From Sanghuangporus weigelae (taxonomy: Eukaryota > Basidiomycota > Agaricomycetes > Hymenochaetales > Hymenochaetaceae): a stretch of 64,000 nucleotides of DNA. The DNA lies in assembly GCA_033182465.1 (NCBI GenBank), contig CP137330.1:1364001-1428000 (forward strand). Direction: 5' to 3'. The notes beneath the pieces are model-generated. The model saw nothing but the letters and a program-made list of their open reading frames with translations, did not search any database and had not been told where the DNA came from. Within the stretch, counting starts at the first letter, position 1; each line of letters starts with the position of its first letter. This document shows, piece by piece, positions 22,974 through 34,905 of this stretch. A program made the translations under genes and the position numbers.

Positions 22974-24458
22974 TGAAACTCCTGTGGGCGTTCTGATACC
23001 GGACAGGGAATATAAAGTTCGAGGGGCTGCCCTAGAATACCTTTGAGTAGTTAGCAGAGAGATACACCTAGACCAAAGGCAAGTGGAAATGAAGGGATAA
23101 TGGAATATACGAGAGAAGGGTTGTATGAGGGCTGAGGAACGCGTGGGAAGCGCTCGAGGAAGGATTCCGAGGATGGGCTTCTCCCGAGATTGATGGTGAC
23201 GGTGCAAAGGCTAAATCGACTCTCTGGCTCAACTGCGAGCTCTGGACTAAAGCTGACTAATACAAGGCACGAGAACTAATCTAACTAATGCTACACTAGT
23301 CGAACCACCAACTCAAACGTGACTAATCGACCGTGCTAACACACTGGGAAGCGACGGCAGCCGATCTCACTCGGAGTCTAAAGTGTCGGAACGCAGTGTA
23401 ATGATTCGAAACGCGATATGAAGGACGGGAACGGTAACTGAGCGACCTTAACGTGATACAAGAGACGGAGGGACTATACGGTGATGGAAAGGGATAATAT
23501 GGTGTCCTTTTCCGACGACTGTGGAGAGGGGAAGGTGTTACGAGACCGAAAGCACGCGGCTCGCTAAGTAACTGGGTTACGAGCGAAACCAGCGAAACCG
23601 ATCGGAACGCGCAATGAAGTTTCGATCCGGATGACAGAGACAGGATGGGTCCTTTATACAGACCAGGCGAACTATACGAACGTACGAACGGCTCTGCTGC
23701 GAAGAGAGGTCACCGATCGACTGTACAGAACACGAAATATCGTATATTATGCTTTAGAGACGAGAGAGTTTTCTACGAACAAGAAGAACTCGAAGCTGGG
23801 GGACTAGAGACGGTGTGAGAACTCCCCCTCTCCACTACGAGAGTCGTGCTAAATTTATACTAAGCGTCCAAACTGAGCCTCCCATCGGTCAGAAAACATA
23901 AGCCATAAGAAAAAGGGGAACGCATATCACTTATCCACCATGGAGAGGGGCGCATATGAATGGTTAAGGGACACATAAAACAGAAAGAAACAATACTAAG
24001 CATGGTCGGAATGAGAGCATAAAGAAATAAACGGGACGCATATAGAAAGGTGAGATCATAAGCAAAGCCTTTGGAACCGGGTGTCTTTGAGCGGAACGAG
24101 TCGGAACTTGGGGAAAAGACTTGGAAAGACCTCGGCTAGCCTTACAGAGCAAATCTGCGACGTTTTGAATGGGAGAGGGACTGTGGACGACGCTGCAGGG
24201 TCAAATCTCTTTGTCAGGAGTACGGATCCGGGATCCGGAGACTTGTGATTGACGCGTGTAGGATCGTCGCGTGATTCTTCCGCCGTGTCTTATATGATGG
24301 CCGATCACGGAACGGTGCACGTGCCATTTAGACTATAGCGTTCTTGCTAAGTCCCCTCGCTCCAGCAAAACCAGTCGGAACCGGGCGAAACCAGTCGGAA
24401 TACCGCGGAACTGGTCGTAACGACTTCGTACGCTCCCAAGCTTTAGTCTTACTCTTCA
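22974..24458 (-). mobile_element. L2 solo LTR inserted in the 3' end of Gypsy-A pol
   Basis: 1,485 bases, TGAAACTCC...ACTCTTCA on the plus strand, flanked by CCGG on both sides (22,970-22,973 and 24,459-24,462). It is the reverse complement of the split L2 copy around Gypsy-A. A TATA box on the minus strand reads AGTATAAATTTAG (about 23,848-23,860). It interrupts the chromodomain-coding end of pol. It keeps more CG sites than the flanking L2 copy and so looks younger. Confidence 0.8.
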
Positions 24459-27400
24459 CCGGTTGCCATGTTGCTTCATCATACCCGACCCACTTGATGA
24501 GGAATTGAAGCTTCCCTCTATGTAGACGTGAGTCGAGTATCTCTTGTACCTCATATTCTTCTTCGTCTTCGATAATAACGGGTGGTGGCGGCGGAGGTTT
24601 CCTTTGGGACTCGAATGACGGTTCGATGGCTGGTTTGAGTAAGACTTCATTGAAGACGGGGTGTACTTGTCTCCATGTGCGGGGTAGTTTGAGTCTATAT
24701 GCGCTTGCGCCCACTTTTTCGACGACTTCAAAAGGACCGAACCATTTATCATCCATCTTCTTTGTTGGACGTATTGTCTTTATATTTTGTCCGTCGAGGA
24801 AGACCTTATTCCCAGCTCCATATTCCACCACCTTTCCTGCATGACGATCGTAGAAGCGTTTCATGTCGTCATTGGCCTTGACCAGGTTTGTTTGAGCGAG
24901 TTGATGTATGTCCTTGACATGTTTGGCGAACTCCTCTGCCGATAGATTTGCTGAAGACGTTCCGACGTTCGTGAACCCCATTGGATGGACTCCCGTATTG
25001 ACGAAGAAGGGGGACAACTTTGTTGCCGAATGTTCACGATTGTTATATGCAAACTCTGCTAGTGCTAGCCAGTCTGCCCAGTCCGTCTGTCTGTGGTTGA
25101 CATACAAGCGTAGGAACTGTTCAAGCTCCTGATTGACATGCTCTGTCTGTCCGTCTGTCTGAGGATGATATGCTGTTGACGGGTTGCCTTCAATGTGGAG
25201 GAGTTTATACAGTTCCTTCATCATTTTCGCATCAAACTGTACGCCTCGGTCGTGGATGATCTTTCGAGGTAGTCCGTGTAAACGAAAAACATGGTCTCGA
25301 TAGATCTTTGCCATACCCTCCGCTGTTAGCTTCGTCGTCGTAGGGATTGCATGGATTTGTTTGCTGAAATGATCGACCACCACGCATATAGCGTTGAATC
25401 CGTTCGACTCTGGTAGCTCTCCGATCAGGTCAACAGTGACAATCTGCCATGGCGCCTCCGGCACCTCGTTAGAGTGCAAAACCTTTGCTTTCGTTACTCT
25501 GAGGGCTTTTGTCCGCTGGCAACGATCACATCCACGTACGTAATTTCTGACGTCGACGTAGATGTTGGGCCACCAGAAGCTTCGGCTCACCATTGCCACC
25601 GTTTTGTTTGCTCCTGGGTGCCCTGCTAATGTCGAGTCGTGACACTCCTTCATTATGGCCTCTCTGATGCTTGTTGGTACGAAGATGTTCTTGAACTTTC
25701 TTGTCATTGTTGCTGACAGTTTGGCCGTCACCTCCTTCTTCCACAGGCCATCTTCGAACACCAAGTTCGACGGCCTGTCCTTCTCATCCATCTCCTCCTG
25801 CGCCCTCTTGATCGCTACTATGAGCGTGTCCCTCGACGTCTCCACTGTGCCCCTGACCAACCATTCTTCCTTGATGAATGTCACGCCCTCGTTATCATGT
25901 TCACCTTTGTCGTAGTCTGCGCGGCGTGACAGAAGATCGGCTTTTCCTAACGTCTTTCCAGGTTTGTGTACCAACGAAAAGTCGAATTCAGCAAGGTCGA
26001 GCCTCCAACGCGCTTGTCGACGATTCAACTTCTGAGGAGATCTGAAGTATGTTAGATTTGCGTGGTCAGTCCAGACCTCAAATGGTGCATTGGCTCCTTG
26101 AAGGTATTGTCGCCACTCCTTAAGTGCTTGAACGATGGCGAGCATCTCCTTGTCGTAGATCTCATAATTTCTTTCGGCATCCAAAAATGTCGACAATCGA
26201 TATGCGATGACCTTCCATTTGCCATCTTGTTTCTGAAGAAGTACACCACCTGTTGCATAGTCTGATGCGTCAGCTTCGACGCGGAAAGGGTCGTCATTAT
26301 TCGGGATTGCCAACACCGTGGGACTACTTAATCGATCTTTCAACTCTCCGAACGCTCGTTGTTCCTCCTCTCCCCACTTCCATTCCACCTTACCGGTCAG
26401 TGACGTTAGCGGTTTGACGATTGAGCTGTAGTCCTTGACAAAACGGCGTAACCAATTACCTAGACCAAGGAATTGCTGTAGTTCGTGAACGTTCTTCGGG
26501 ACTGGCCATTCCTGGACTGCAACCGTCTTTTTTGGATCCATGCGTACTTCACCGTTACCAATGATGTGTCCGAGGTATTTGACTGTACTAACCTCGAACT
26601 CACATTTCTGTGGCTTCAGGAAAAGTTTGTTCTGTCGGAGGATCTCAAAGACTCGTCTAGTATGCTCGCGGTGTTCTTCCAATGTGTTTGAGAAGATGAG
26701 TATGTCGTCAAGGTAAATGATAACGACGCCTTCATGGATCATTTCTCGAAAAATGTCGTTCATGAATCCTTGGAAAGTCGCGGGTGCATTACATAGTCCA
26801 AAGAACATTACTGTTGGTTCGAATAGTCCCAGGTTTGTTCTGAAGGCCGCTTTCCACTCATCGCCTTCGCGGATCCGGATGTTGTAATACCCCCAGCGGA
26901 CGTCGAGCTTGGTAATGTACTTAGCGTCCTTGACTTTATCGATGAGCTCGTTGATCAAGGGCAAGGGGTACTTATTCTTGACTGTTCCTTCATTAAGCTT
27001 TCGATAGTCTTGGATTGCTCGTAAGCTCCCATCTTCCTTCTTGATAAAGAAGAATGGTGACGCCATCGGAGATTTCGATTGCCTGATTCGTCCTGATGCA
27101 AGGTTTTCTTCAATGAATGCCTTCATCGCCTCTTGTTCCTTTGGCGATAATGGATATACCTTGCAATCACTTGGCTTGAAATCCGGTTTCAGGTCTATAG
27201 CGTGATCCCATGTCCGCTGAGCTGGTAACTGCTCGAACGATTCCTCGCTAAAGACATCCGCATACTCCTCTAAGTAAGGTGGCCACTTCGTTGCTTCTTC
27301 CATCCTCACATTTCTCACGTACCCGTCATCCACCTCTTCTTTTGATAATGAGGACTCACATTCGTCAGGGCAGCGAGTGAAGTTGATCTTGCCGATCTTC

Positions 27401-28164
27401 CAGTCAATCTCGGGATTATGTCTCTGTAACCAATCATGACCAAGGAAGATGTTGCTTGATGCCAGTGACGTCACAGCTAGACGAATCTCCTCTTCATGCT
27501 TCCCAAAAATCATGCGTATGACCACATATTCCGTAATTAGTCCACCTTCGTTGCTTGTACCATCTGCATTGAAGACTGGTCTTGGGCGTATATACTTTTG
27601 AGTTGGGAAACCGTACCGCTTGACGAACCCTTCGTCGATGCAGGAGCCTGTACACCCTGAGTCAATGAGGGCATGGGCATCGATGAGATTTTCTTCCTCC
27701 AAAAGAGGGTTCGAAATGTCAACCTCATCATCATTTGCTACCTTTGGGTGTGCAATGCTAACGAAGGCATCGAGTTCCTTTCCACCGCTTCGTCTGATGA
27801 ACTGCCCTGAAGTCGCATCTTCTATACCCTCGCGCCATACCTCAGCCACGCGTCTGCCAACAACATCCCACACCGCCTCAGTAACGTTCGCCTGGGCAAC
27901 AACGTTCTCACGGTAAGGTTCTTCCGTCACAACCTCATTTTTTATAGCGGTTTGAATCCGCTCATCCACTCTTAACACGTTTGAGTCGCCTCCTTGCGCA
28001 CTCCTCTTTCCGATGAATAAGTTATTATAGACGTCGAAGTCATTGTCGTCTTCTAATTCCTCTGGGTTTACGTCGGACAGGATCTTTCGAAGGTTAAAAT
28101 CGCCTTGTATTCTTGCGTCTAGATAATGTACATCAGGGCGATTATATTTTAGCGAACGTGACAA
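24328..28164 (-). CDS. Gypsy-A pol (protease, RT, RNase H, integrase, chromodomain start)
   Basis: A 1,278-codon frame. Domains in order: retropepsin-type protease (ALIDSGCTGSC, about residue 168), reverse transcriptase with YLDD (about 485), RNase H (VEADASDYATGG, about 631), integrase zinc region (HPGANKT...CDRCQRTK), integrase core (VDLIGELP, about 911; TAYHPQTDGQTEHVNQELE), and the beginning of a chromodomain (YEVQEILDSRLHRGKLQFLI, then WVGYDEATW). The last 43 or so codons derive from the inserted L2 LTR, so the chromodomain is cut. The frame opens from a TTG, and no ATG is apparent at the start; in this family pol is normally made as a continuation of gag. Treated as a fossil. Confidence 0.9.
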   Translation of the reverse strand: MSRSLKYNRPDVHYLDARIQGDFNLRKILSDVNPEELEDDNDFDVYNNLFIGKRSAQGGDSNVLRVDERIQTAIKNEVVTEEPYRENVVAQANVTEAVWDVVGRRVAEVWREGIEDATSGQFIRRSGGKELDAFVSIAHPKVANDDEVDISNPLLEEENLIDAHALIDSGCTGSCIDEGFVKRYGFPTQKYIRPRPVFNADGTSNEGGLITEYVVIRMIFGKHEEEIRLAVTSLASSNIFLGHDWLQRHNPEIDWKIGKINFTRCPDECESSLSKEEVDDGYVRNVRMEEATKWPPYLEEYADVFSEESFEQLPAQRTWDHAIDLKPDFKPSDCKVYPLSPKEQEAMKAFIEENLASGRIRQSKSPMASPFFFIKKEDGSLRAIQDYRKLNEGTVKNKYPLPLINELIDKVKDAKYITKLDVRWGYYNIRIREGDEWKAAFRTNLGLFEPTVMFFGLCNAPATFQGFMNDIFREMIHEGVVIIYLDDILIFSNTLEEHREHTRRVFEILRQNKLFLKPQKCEFEVSTVKYLGHIIGNGEVRMDPKKTVAVQEWPVPKNVHELQQFLGLGNWLRRFVKDYSSIVKPLTSLTGKVEWKWGEEEQRAFGELKDRLSSPTVLAIPNNDDPFRVEADASDYATGGVLLQKQDGKWKVIAYRLSTFLDAERNYEIYDKEMLAIVQALKEWRQYLQGANAPFEVWTDHANLTYFRSPQKLNRRQARWRLDLAEFDFSLVHKPGKTLGKADLLSRRADYDKGEHDNEGVTFIKEEWLVRGTVETSRDTLIVAIKRAQEEMDEKDRPSNLVFEDGLWKKEVTAKLSATMTRKFKNIFVPTSIREAIMKECHDSTLAGHPGANKTVAMVSRSFWWPNIYVDVRNYVRGCDRCQRTKALRVTKAKVLHSNEVPEAPWQIVTVDLIGELPESNGFNAICVVVDHFSKQIHAIPTTTKLTAEGMAKIYRDHVFRLHGLPRKIIHDRGVQFDAKMMKELYKLLHIEGNPSTAYHPQTDGQTEHVNQELEQFLRLYVNHRQTDWADWLALAEFAYNNREHSATKLSPFFVNTGVHPMGFTNVGTSSANLSAEEFAKHVKDIHQLAQTNLVKANDDMKRFYDRHAGKVVEYGAGNKVFLDGQNIKTIRPTKKMDDKWFGPFEVVEKVGASAYRLKLPRTWRQVHPVFNEVLLKPAIEPSFESQRKPPPPPPVIIEDEEEYEVQEILDSRLHRGKLQFLIKWVGYDEATWQPVKSKTKAWERTKSLRPVPRYSDWFRPVPTGFAGARGLSKNAIV

Positions 28165-28202
28165 GAAGAGTCCTTTAGCCGTGTGACCAGTCGTTCCGAC
28201 GT

Positions 28203-29294
28203 TTACGCCTGGTCGTCCTGAAAACCCTCACCATTGACCATCTCTTCCAGCTCAGCTGGTACTGCTCGCACGTCGACATTATCGAAGTCTGATTCCTTCG
28301 CATTGCCGAGTTCTTCGAGGAGTGCCAGTCTGTCTTCTGGTTCGAAAGCAGCAATGATGGACCTGATTGCCTCACGACCGCGGGGGCAATCCCTTATGAA
28401 GTGGCCAGTTTGGCCACACTTGTAGCATGCGTGTCGAGCTCGCGCTTGGTTCATGGCGACGTCCATTGGCTGACCCATTCCGCCGTATGTTACTCCTGTC
28501 GCATCTCGTCGATCTGTTTGATGGAAGGGTTGGGGATTTGGAACGTAGGGTTTTGCGAACTGTTGTGGAAAAGGACGTCGTGGTTGTGGTACGGGAGGTG
28601 CCTTCTGCGTTGTCTGAATCGGATTCCGTCGTCGTCGTTCAGCGAACAAGTCTCTGATCTGTCGTTCCGTTTGATCGACCTTGATCGCCCTTGCTCTCCA
28701 GTCTGCGTACTTTATCGGTTCCGGTTCCGTCCGCATAACACCTTCGACTACCCTTGGGTTCATGGCCTTCCTGAGACGACTGATCAACCAGCTATCGTGG
28801 GCCTCTAGGGTTAGGCCTGCATGTGTCCGGTAGATGTCGAACTCGTTGAAGAACTTATCAGCGTCATCGTCGCCTTGGTACAGCTCTTCGATCTTTTGAA
28901 AGGCCTTGTGATGACGGCTGGGGTCTGCGAATGACAGGTCAAGGTGTTTCAAAAAATCTACCCATGACTCCGTGATCTGTAGATTTCCGTCAACTTTGGG
29001 TGTTACCTCGAAGTAACTTTCCCTCCATGTCGCTGCCTTGCCACCCTTTAGGTATGAGAGGGTGAAGATGATCCTGTTGCTGTCGGTTTTGAACTTGGAT
29101 GGATATGACTGGATGTATAATTGGACTTCTGTTTTGAAGTCGGGGTAATCCTTTCCTCCGCTGTACTCTCGTGGCTTGGCTGTTCCGATCTTTTCTGACG
29201 ACTTCGACGTACTTCTGTTTCCAACTCCCTGCGTTTGGAGTGCGAGGGCAATTGCGACACCTAAATCCTTCATCTGCTCTGAGCTTAACGACAT
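28203..29294 (-). CDS. Gypsy-A gag
   Basis: 363 codons from ATG at 29,294. It carries the retrotransposon gag core (WRESYFEVT, then FLKHLDLSFADPSRHHKAFQ, about residues 95-135) and one CCHC zinc knuckle (CYKCGQTGHFIRDC, about residue 285). It forms the capsid shell and binds element RNA. It lies just upstream of pol. Confidence 0.9.
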   Translation of the reverse strand: MSLSSEQMKDLGVAIALALQTQGVGNRSTSKSSEKIGTAKPREYSGGKDYPDFKTEVQLYIQSYPSKFKTDSNRIIFTLSYLKGGKAATWRESYFEVTPKVDGNLQITESWVDFLKHLDLSFADPSRHHKAFQKIEELYQGDDDADKFFNEFDIYRTHAGLTLEAHDSWLISRLRKAMNPRVVEGVMRTEPEPIKYADWRARAIKVDQTERQIRDLFAERRRRNPIQTTQKAPPVPQPRRPFPQQFAKPYVPNPQPFHQTDRRDATGVTYGGMGQPMDVAMNQARARHACYKCGQTGHFIRDCPRGREAIRSIIAAFEPEDRLALLEELGNAKESDFDNVDVRAVPAELEEMVNGEGFQDDQA

Positions 29295-30272
29295 CTCCTT
29301 CTTTTCTTCCTGTTCAGGTGTCGTACTCCTACTGACGATTGGTGGTTCCGGGTCTCTTAGTGTCGTAAATGATATTGAAGGTTGGAGAGGGGGTGCTGAC
29401 GTAACAACTTCGGGTTTAGGAGCGATGGGTGGACGCTTCTGTTGTTGTTGAGCGTGCAGGTTGTGCGAATAACCCAGTGTTTGCTCCGGGGTTTGGTGCC
29501 CAAGGAAACCAAGTCCCTTGTGAATCTTGTGACTTCCAAAACTTCCTTGTCTCGTCCCACTCGAGGTTGTAGAGGGTGTTGTGTAGCTTTCCCTGGTAGC
29601 AGTGCCCTGTTGCGCTCTAACGGACTTGTGGGAGAGCGAGTCGTTGCTCGTCAGTTAGATCCACCTTGATAGCGAGGGGGCGGGACAGGGATCGGTGTGT
29701 TCGAACGGGCCCGGCCTCGGATGTTCGGCTCGTCTTGGAAGTTGATGACTAAACGACAAACCTCTAGGTGGATGACAAAGGCGATATTTGTCGATGAATG
29801 AATTCTTCGTGTTACCCACGTGAATCTCAACTGATTCCCCCACCAGATACTAATACGGAGTGCCACGGTGACTAGTCTTCTTCAATCTTAACCTCGGCCT
29901 CTTCAATCTTGAGTTCTGGTTGGATGGGAGGTAGGTAGTGAGAGATAGCAATGGGGATACCAGCTCTACAGATGATGTCGTTAGGATCAACTCGTTCTAG
30001 TACCTCGTCCCAGGGGATGATATAACGAATGGGTTTCTGATAGGGTTGTCGACGCGGTTGGCGTTGGTAACGAGTCTGATAACGAGTGGGTGCCAGGGTG
30101 ATTACTGGTTATTGGAATGTCAAAACACGTTGGCGTTAAACACCAACGGGCTAGATAGGGGTTGCTTGGATGAATCCGGGATGGGCGCGATATGATGATC
30201 GTCGATGTAACTCCTTGCGTGGAGTAGCGATAGCGAGTATTTCCACAGGCTAGAGGGTAGGTCTTTCTATTA
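29295..30272 (-). other. Gypsy-A leader between 5' LTR and gag
   Basis: About 980 bases with short frames only. Expected to hold the primer-binding and packaging sequences. The bases next to the LTR (TAATAGAAAGACC on the minus strand) are the primer-site position, but I do not recognise the tRNA. Confidence 0.5.
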
Positions 30273-30726
30273 TGTTAGGCGGCGAGACTAACTGATGTCG
30301 ATCTCGAGGCGGCCAACACAAACAACAAACAACAGGCTAAACGCGAGTTGCCGGGCTAGACGCACGCTATGTCGAAGTGAAGGTAAGTAGAATCCAGCAA
30401 ACTAATAGTACAAGAGTAGGTACCTATGTCGAAGTGAAGGTAAGTAGAATAGAAAGACAAGGAGACGAAGGAGTCAATCTAGCTACTTATATACACTTTG
30501 AACGTGTGAAAGGTCTACTCTAATAAGGAATCACATGATGAAGGAGTGGAATGATTAGTGAGCGTCTTAGTCGGAAGGAACGGATTTAGTCATGGTGAAT
30601 GAGTAAGGATGAATAAGCCATGACGGAGTGAACGGGATTAGTAAAAATGGATGAGTAATGTAAAAGAAGAATACTAAAATGAATGATGACGTAGTAAAAG
30701 AAAAGGAAAATGTTCAAGTCCTAACA
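30273..30726 (-). repeat. Gypsy-A 5' LTR
   Basis: 454 bases, matching 22,343-22,796; followed by the CCGAT target duplication. Confidence 0.92.
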
Positions 30727-32023
30727 CCGATCATGCTTAGTATTGTTTCTTTCTGCTTTATGTGTCCCTTAACCATTCCTATGCGCCCCTCTCCTTTGTA
30801 GATAGTAATATGTGTTCCCCTCTCCTTTGCAGATCGTGATATGTGTTCCCCTTTTTCTTATGGCTTATGTTCTCTGACCGAAAGGAGGCTCAGTCTTGGA
30901 CGTTTAGTATAAATATAGCACGACTCTTGTAGTGGGGGGACAGCTTAGTTGGAGCTTAGCAGTTCTCATATCGTCTCAAGTCCCCCAGCTTCGAGTTCTA
31001 CTTGTTCGTAGTGGACTCTCTCATCTCTAAAGTCTAATATACAATATTTTGTGTTCTGTATGGTCGATTGGTGATCTCTCTTTGCAGCAGAGCCGTTCGT
31101 ACATTCATATAGTTTGCCGTGTTCATGTAAAGGACTCCTCTTATCTCTATCACCCATATCAAAAACCCCTTGTGTGTTCCGATCTGTTTCACTGGTTTCG
31201 CTCGTAACCCCATTACTTAGCGTGCCATGTGCCTTTGGTCTCGCAACACCTTCCCCTCTCCACTGTTGTTGGAAAAGGACACCATATCATCCCTTTCTAT
31301 CACCCTATAGTCCCTCCGTCCCTCATATCATGTTTTGATCCACCCAGTTATTGTCCCTCATCCATCGTATCGTGTTTTGAATCATTACACCATGTTCCAA
31401 CACTTTAGACTACAAGTGAAATCGGCTGCCGTTGCTTCCCAGTGTGTTAGCCCAGTCGATTAGTCACATTTGAGTTGGTGGTTTGACTAGTGTAGCAAAA
31501 GTTTAGATTAGTTCTTGTGCCTTGTGTTTGTCGGCTTTAGTCCAGAGCTCGCAGTTGAGCCGGAGAGTCGATTTAGCCTTCGCACCGCCACCATCAATCT
31601 CAGGAGAAGTCCATCCTCGGGACCCTTCCTCGAGCACTTCCCATGCATTCCTCAGCCCTCATACAACCTTTCCCTCATATATTCTCTTATCCCTTCGTTT
31701 CCACTTGCCTTTGGTCTAGGTGTAACTCTCTACTGACCACTCAAAGGTATTCTAGGGCAGCCCCTTGAACTTTATATTCCCTGTCCGGTATCAGAATGCC
31801 CATGGGAGTTTCAGCAGGCACCTGGGATGCTACAGCAGATGTATCCGCTACAGTGGCGAAAGTATATCAGACCATATCGCTGGTAGAATATACATTGGCT
31901 CTTGTTGATTGGCTTATCCGACATCAGTTAGAGGCCTTGCAAGGTCCCAGGTACCGCCTTTCATGTTTATACTATGCCACTTCACGTGCCCAGTCCGGTA
32001 TCAGACGCAGCAGCCATTCGCAT

Positions 32024-33809
32024 TGTAGCACACTGGCCCCTCCTGTGCCAGTACACTCATACTATGGTTCCCTCCTACTACAGATACCATATCCCAGTGC
32101 CGCCTACACCTCAGAGTGTGAGGGCATACTCCTACTGCACTCGAGACACCATTTAAGCACATTTCTATCGATTCCAGCACATGTACTGTACTGCAGCACC
32201 CTCCTAAGGCCCAGATCGATCTGCCGATGGCTCTCCGACACTCAGACAGGTTTTCTGATGACTCCTACCCAGCACCAGGCACTATAGGACATATCTCTCA
32301 GTGACTACAGGCTGCTGATCTTATGATTTACTGTATATATAGCCCTGCGGCGACTCTGGATGCCTCTGAGTCGCCCCCCCATGGTGCCGATTAATGCGGC
32401 GGACACTCAGACATCCTCAGGTACCCTCACCGACACCTCCTACAGCTTCCCAAGTAGTCCCCCATTGCCTAGGGAGCTATATATTGTCATATGTGCTTAC
32501 ATGCCTCATTACAACATATCTGTCACCAGTCCGGCAGTCCCCTGCAGCACTGCCGCTCCAGCCACTCATGTTAGTCACTAGGTATTGCCCACACTCTGTA
32601 TTGAGTGCCGCTGACACATTGGACACCTCAGGGACACTGACTGATGCGCCTCTTGTCTCATATATGCGATGTTAGCCTTCAATCATTGGCTCTGATGTTT
32701 CCCGACTTCCCCCCAATGTGGTGGCCCCCATTAGACCATGTATGGAAGGTAGGCATGTGGTACATCAGTGTGCCAAGCTGCCGACTTGCACCACCAAGCC
32801 CAACTCCGCTGGTGCCCGTATTATTGCAGATACTCAATATTCCATGCTATTGGATGCCCCCCCTCATGTTGCCACTTGCAGATTTCACCTGGGTGCTCCG
32901 GCAGCAGCCCTTGGCAACCCAGATGACCCAGGAGATGTTGTCAGACAGTAGGATGTGTCGGCAACAGCAGTAGAGTATATATAGAGCTTATATTAGCTTG
33001 TAGCTTAGAAGTTATAGAGTATGTACCAGTCCGAGCACTAGAGTTTGAGATATCTCTCACTCTGAGTCTCCCCTCATGTACTGAGCCTCCCCCTTGACTA
33101 TATACTATCCTTGACATCTCTTCTTGCTTGACTTACCATTCTACTTGCCTTTGCTGCCTCTGATACAGCTCTGCCGCTCTGACATCTATCGTGTTTACGC
33201 TACATCGGCGGATTCGTGCAGCATCCCGCTCAGTCCAGCACTCCTCTCTCCGACGTCAGCGACCTTTCAGCGACCCAGGCTTCTTATCAGACTCCCCTGC
33301 AGTGCCCTTTCCAGGCTTTCACTCCAGCTTAGCTCATATATCCATCTTATACTACCCTTACCTTTCATCTATCGCGCTTACGCTACTTTGGCAGACTCGT
33401 GTGGCTTCCCCCTCATTCTTATACCCTCCTATTTGATGTTGGCGACCCCTCAGTGACACAGGCATAGTACCAGACGACCCATTGGCGCCTTCTCCACCCA
33501 CTTGCTCTGTTCTAGCCCTTATATTCATCTTATACGCTCCTGCTGATCCTGCAACCGAGTTTATATCATGTCGGCGCCCTTCTGTGATCTCCCCCTCCGA
33601 GCAGCAACTCTGCTAACTTATTCCCTTCATACTTCAGCATCTCTAGACCTATCCATCACATCTCCAACAGTTTCTGGCATCTGCTAGGTAGTGGGGATTT
33701 AGAGTCTGATAACGTTGGCATCTTGTTTTGGGAGGTTTCTTCATACATTCAGCACCCTTAGTAGGATGGACATCTGTAGCACCTTCAGAGACACACAGCA
33801 CCCACTACA
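32024..33809 (+). mobile_element. R2R3 solo LTR-like element (1,786 bp)
   Basis: Starts TGTAGCACACTGG and ends CACCCACTACA, with GCAT on both sides (32,020-32,023 and 33,810-33,813). It interrupts an R1R4 copy, whose sequence resumes directly after it. A TATA box (TATATATAG, about 32,975) is present. The 3' third contains about three imperfect tandem units. No convincing coding capacity. An inverted relative spans 39,552-43,113. Confidence 0.7.
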
Positions 33810-33913
33810 GCATATTCCTCATTATAATATTATTGCTTCCCTTGATGTTTTATATTTGTGTGGTGCAACCACTTAGCGATCTGAGCGCGCTCGATGACAG
33901 GGTGTGCTGCTAT

Positions 33914-34905
33914 AGAGATATCTATGGATTTGAGCTCAGATCTGCTCTATTTGGACAATCTGACATGCCAATCATCAGAACGATTGACCATGATCATATG
34001 TGGAAGGATCTGCAGTGTTGATCAGTAGGTTGTGCATTTACGGTTCACAGCAGCCTTATGTTTCTCTCCATCCAGCCTTGCCCTCTATTGTCTACCTCTT
34101 TCAGGCGACATGCTGTGTTGCTGATGACTTGGTTGGATGTCCATATTTACATTCTATTTGGTTTCTTTCCTTATTTATCTCCCTAAATCATGTTCTGAGC
34201 TTTTGTTGTATGGGTGGCTCACTACTGTATATAAGCCTCCTGTGCCACTCTAATGAAAGAGGAAGAGCCTCAGAATGCCCCAGTTTCAATACCTATCATC
34301 TCCATTCAAGTTCCCTAGTCTTCCAGCTTCGTCTCGGCTCATTCCCTCAAGTTCCAGTCCAGTTCCAACAGTTGCACTAGCTGTGCATACAGCCCAGTCC
34401 AGTAGACCATTGATTTTGCTCTAGCTCCATCAGTTCTCCACCGATCATCTCGGTCCAGCATTTGTTCGAATTGTCTCATTGTTCCCGATCTTTGATTGTT
34501 TTCATCAGAGTGTTCCGCTTCATTCCGCTTCATTGCAATGAGTTCCGATTCTACAATAGTTTTCTGATACCTTGTTTAGTCTGTATCTCCCTCATGTCTT
34601 ATCCGTTTATCGTGATTCTTGATCTGATAGGATCGTGTTGATGAGTATTTTTGATTCCTTGTTTTATGTCATCAACTCAGTTAGCTAGTTTTTGACCTCA
34701 AGTTAGGTGGCTCAGTTTACATTTCCAACACAGCACCTTTTTGTATTTTGTTTCCCCCTTCTCCCAGCCATTCACCTCGACACCTGCACACACTCCTCAC
34801 ATTATAGACACTCCCTCTTACATTGTACACATCTGGTTGACCCCCAGAGGTCGAACTCAGACCTTCAGACTGCTAGTTGGCCTTCAGAGCTGGCAAGCAC
34901 ATTTC
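33914..34905. other. unclassified insert of about 1 kb in the R1R4 copy
   Basis: R1R4 similarity stops after GGGTGTGCTGC (about 33,913) and resumes near CACCAATCATCATCAGCCC (about 34,910). The insert carries a TATA-like TGTATATAAGCC (about 34,235-34,246) and CT-rich DNA, like another LTR relic. Its ends and family are unclear; no gene. Confidence 0.35.

Larger units (their letters stand above)
22343..30726 (-). mobile_element. Gypsy-A: chromodomain Ty3/gypsy LTR retrotransposon (8.4 kb)
   Basis: Two 454-base direct LTRs (22,343-22,796 and 30,273-30,726; TGTTAGGCGG...GTCCTAACA) flank gag and pol on the minus strand, with target duplication CCGAT (22,338-22,342 and 30,727-30,731). I noticed no difference between the LTRs, so insertion is recent. 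A polypurine tract (GAAGGGGGGGTGA on the minus strand) adjoins the 3' LTR. The element is broken by an L2 solo LTR inserted in the 3' end of pol. It is inserted within an L2 solo LTR of opposite orientation. Coding content: gag with zinc knuckle, then protease, reverse transcriptase, RNase H, integrase, chromodomain start. Confidence 0.92.
21889..31813 (+). mobile_element. L2 solo LTR (plus strand), split by Gypsy-A
   Basis: Two parts, 21,889-22,342 and 30,732-31,813, together about 1.5 kb, run TGAAGAGTAAGAC...GGGAGTTTCA. Their reverse complement matches the L2 copy at 22,974-24,458 throughout. A TATA box (TATAAATA, about 30,908) is followed by the usual CT-rich stretch. It interrupts an R1R4 copy. 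Flanks TGCGG and GCAGG are only approximately alike, so the target duplication is decayed. Non-coding. Confidence 0.7.

Noticed and set aside
29357-29866. Short frames in the Gypsy-A leader
   Set aside because: Short, overlapping, no motif; expected in a roughly 1-kb leader by chance.
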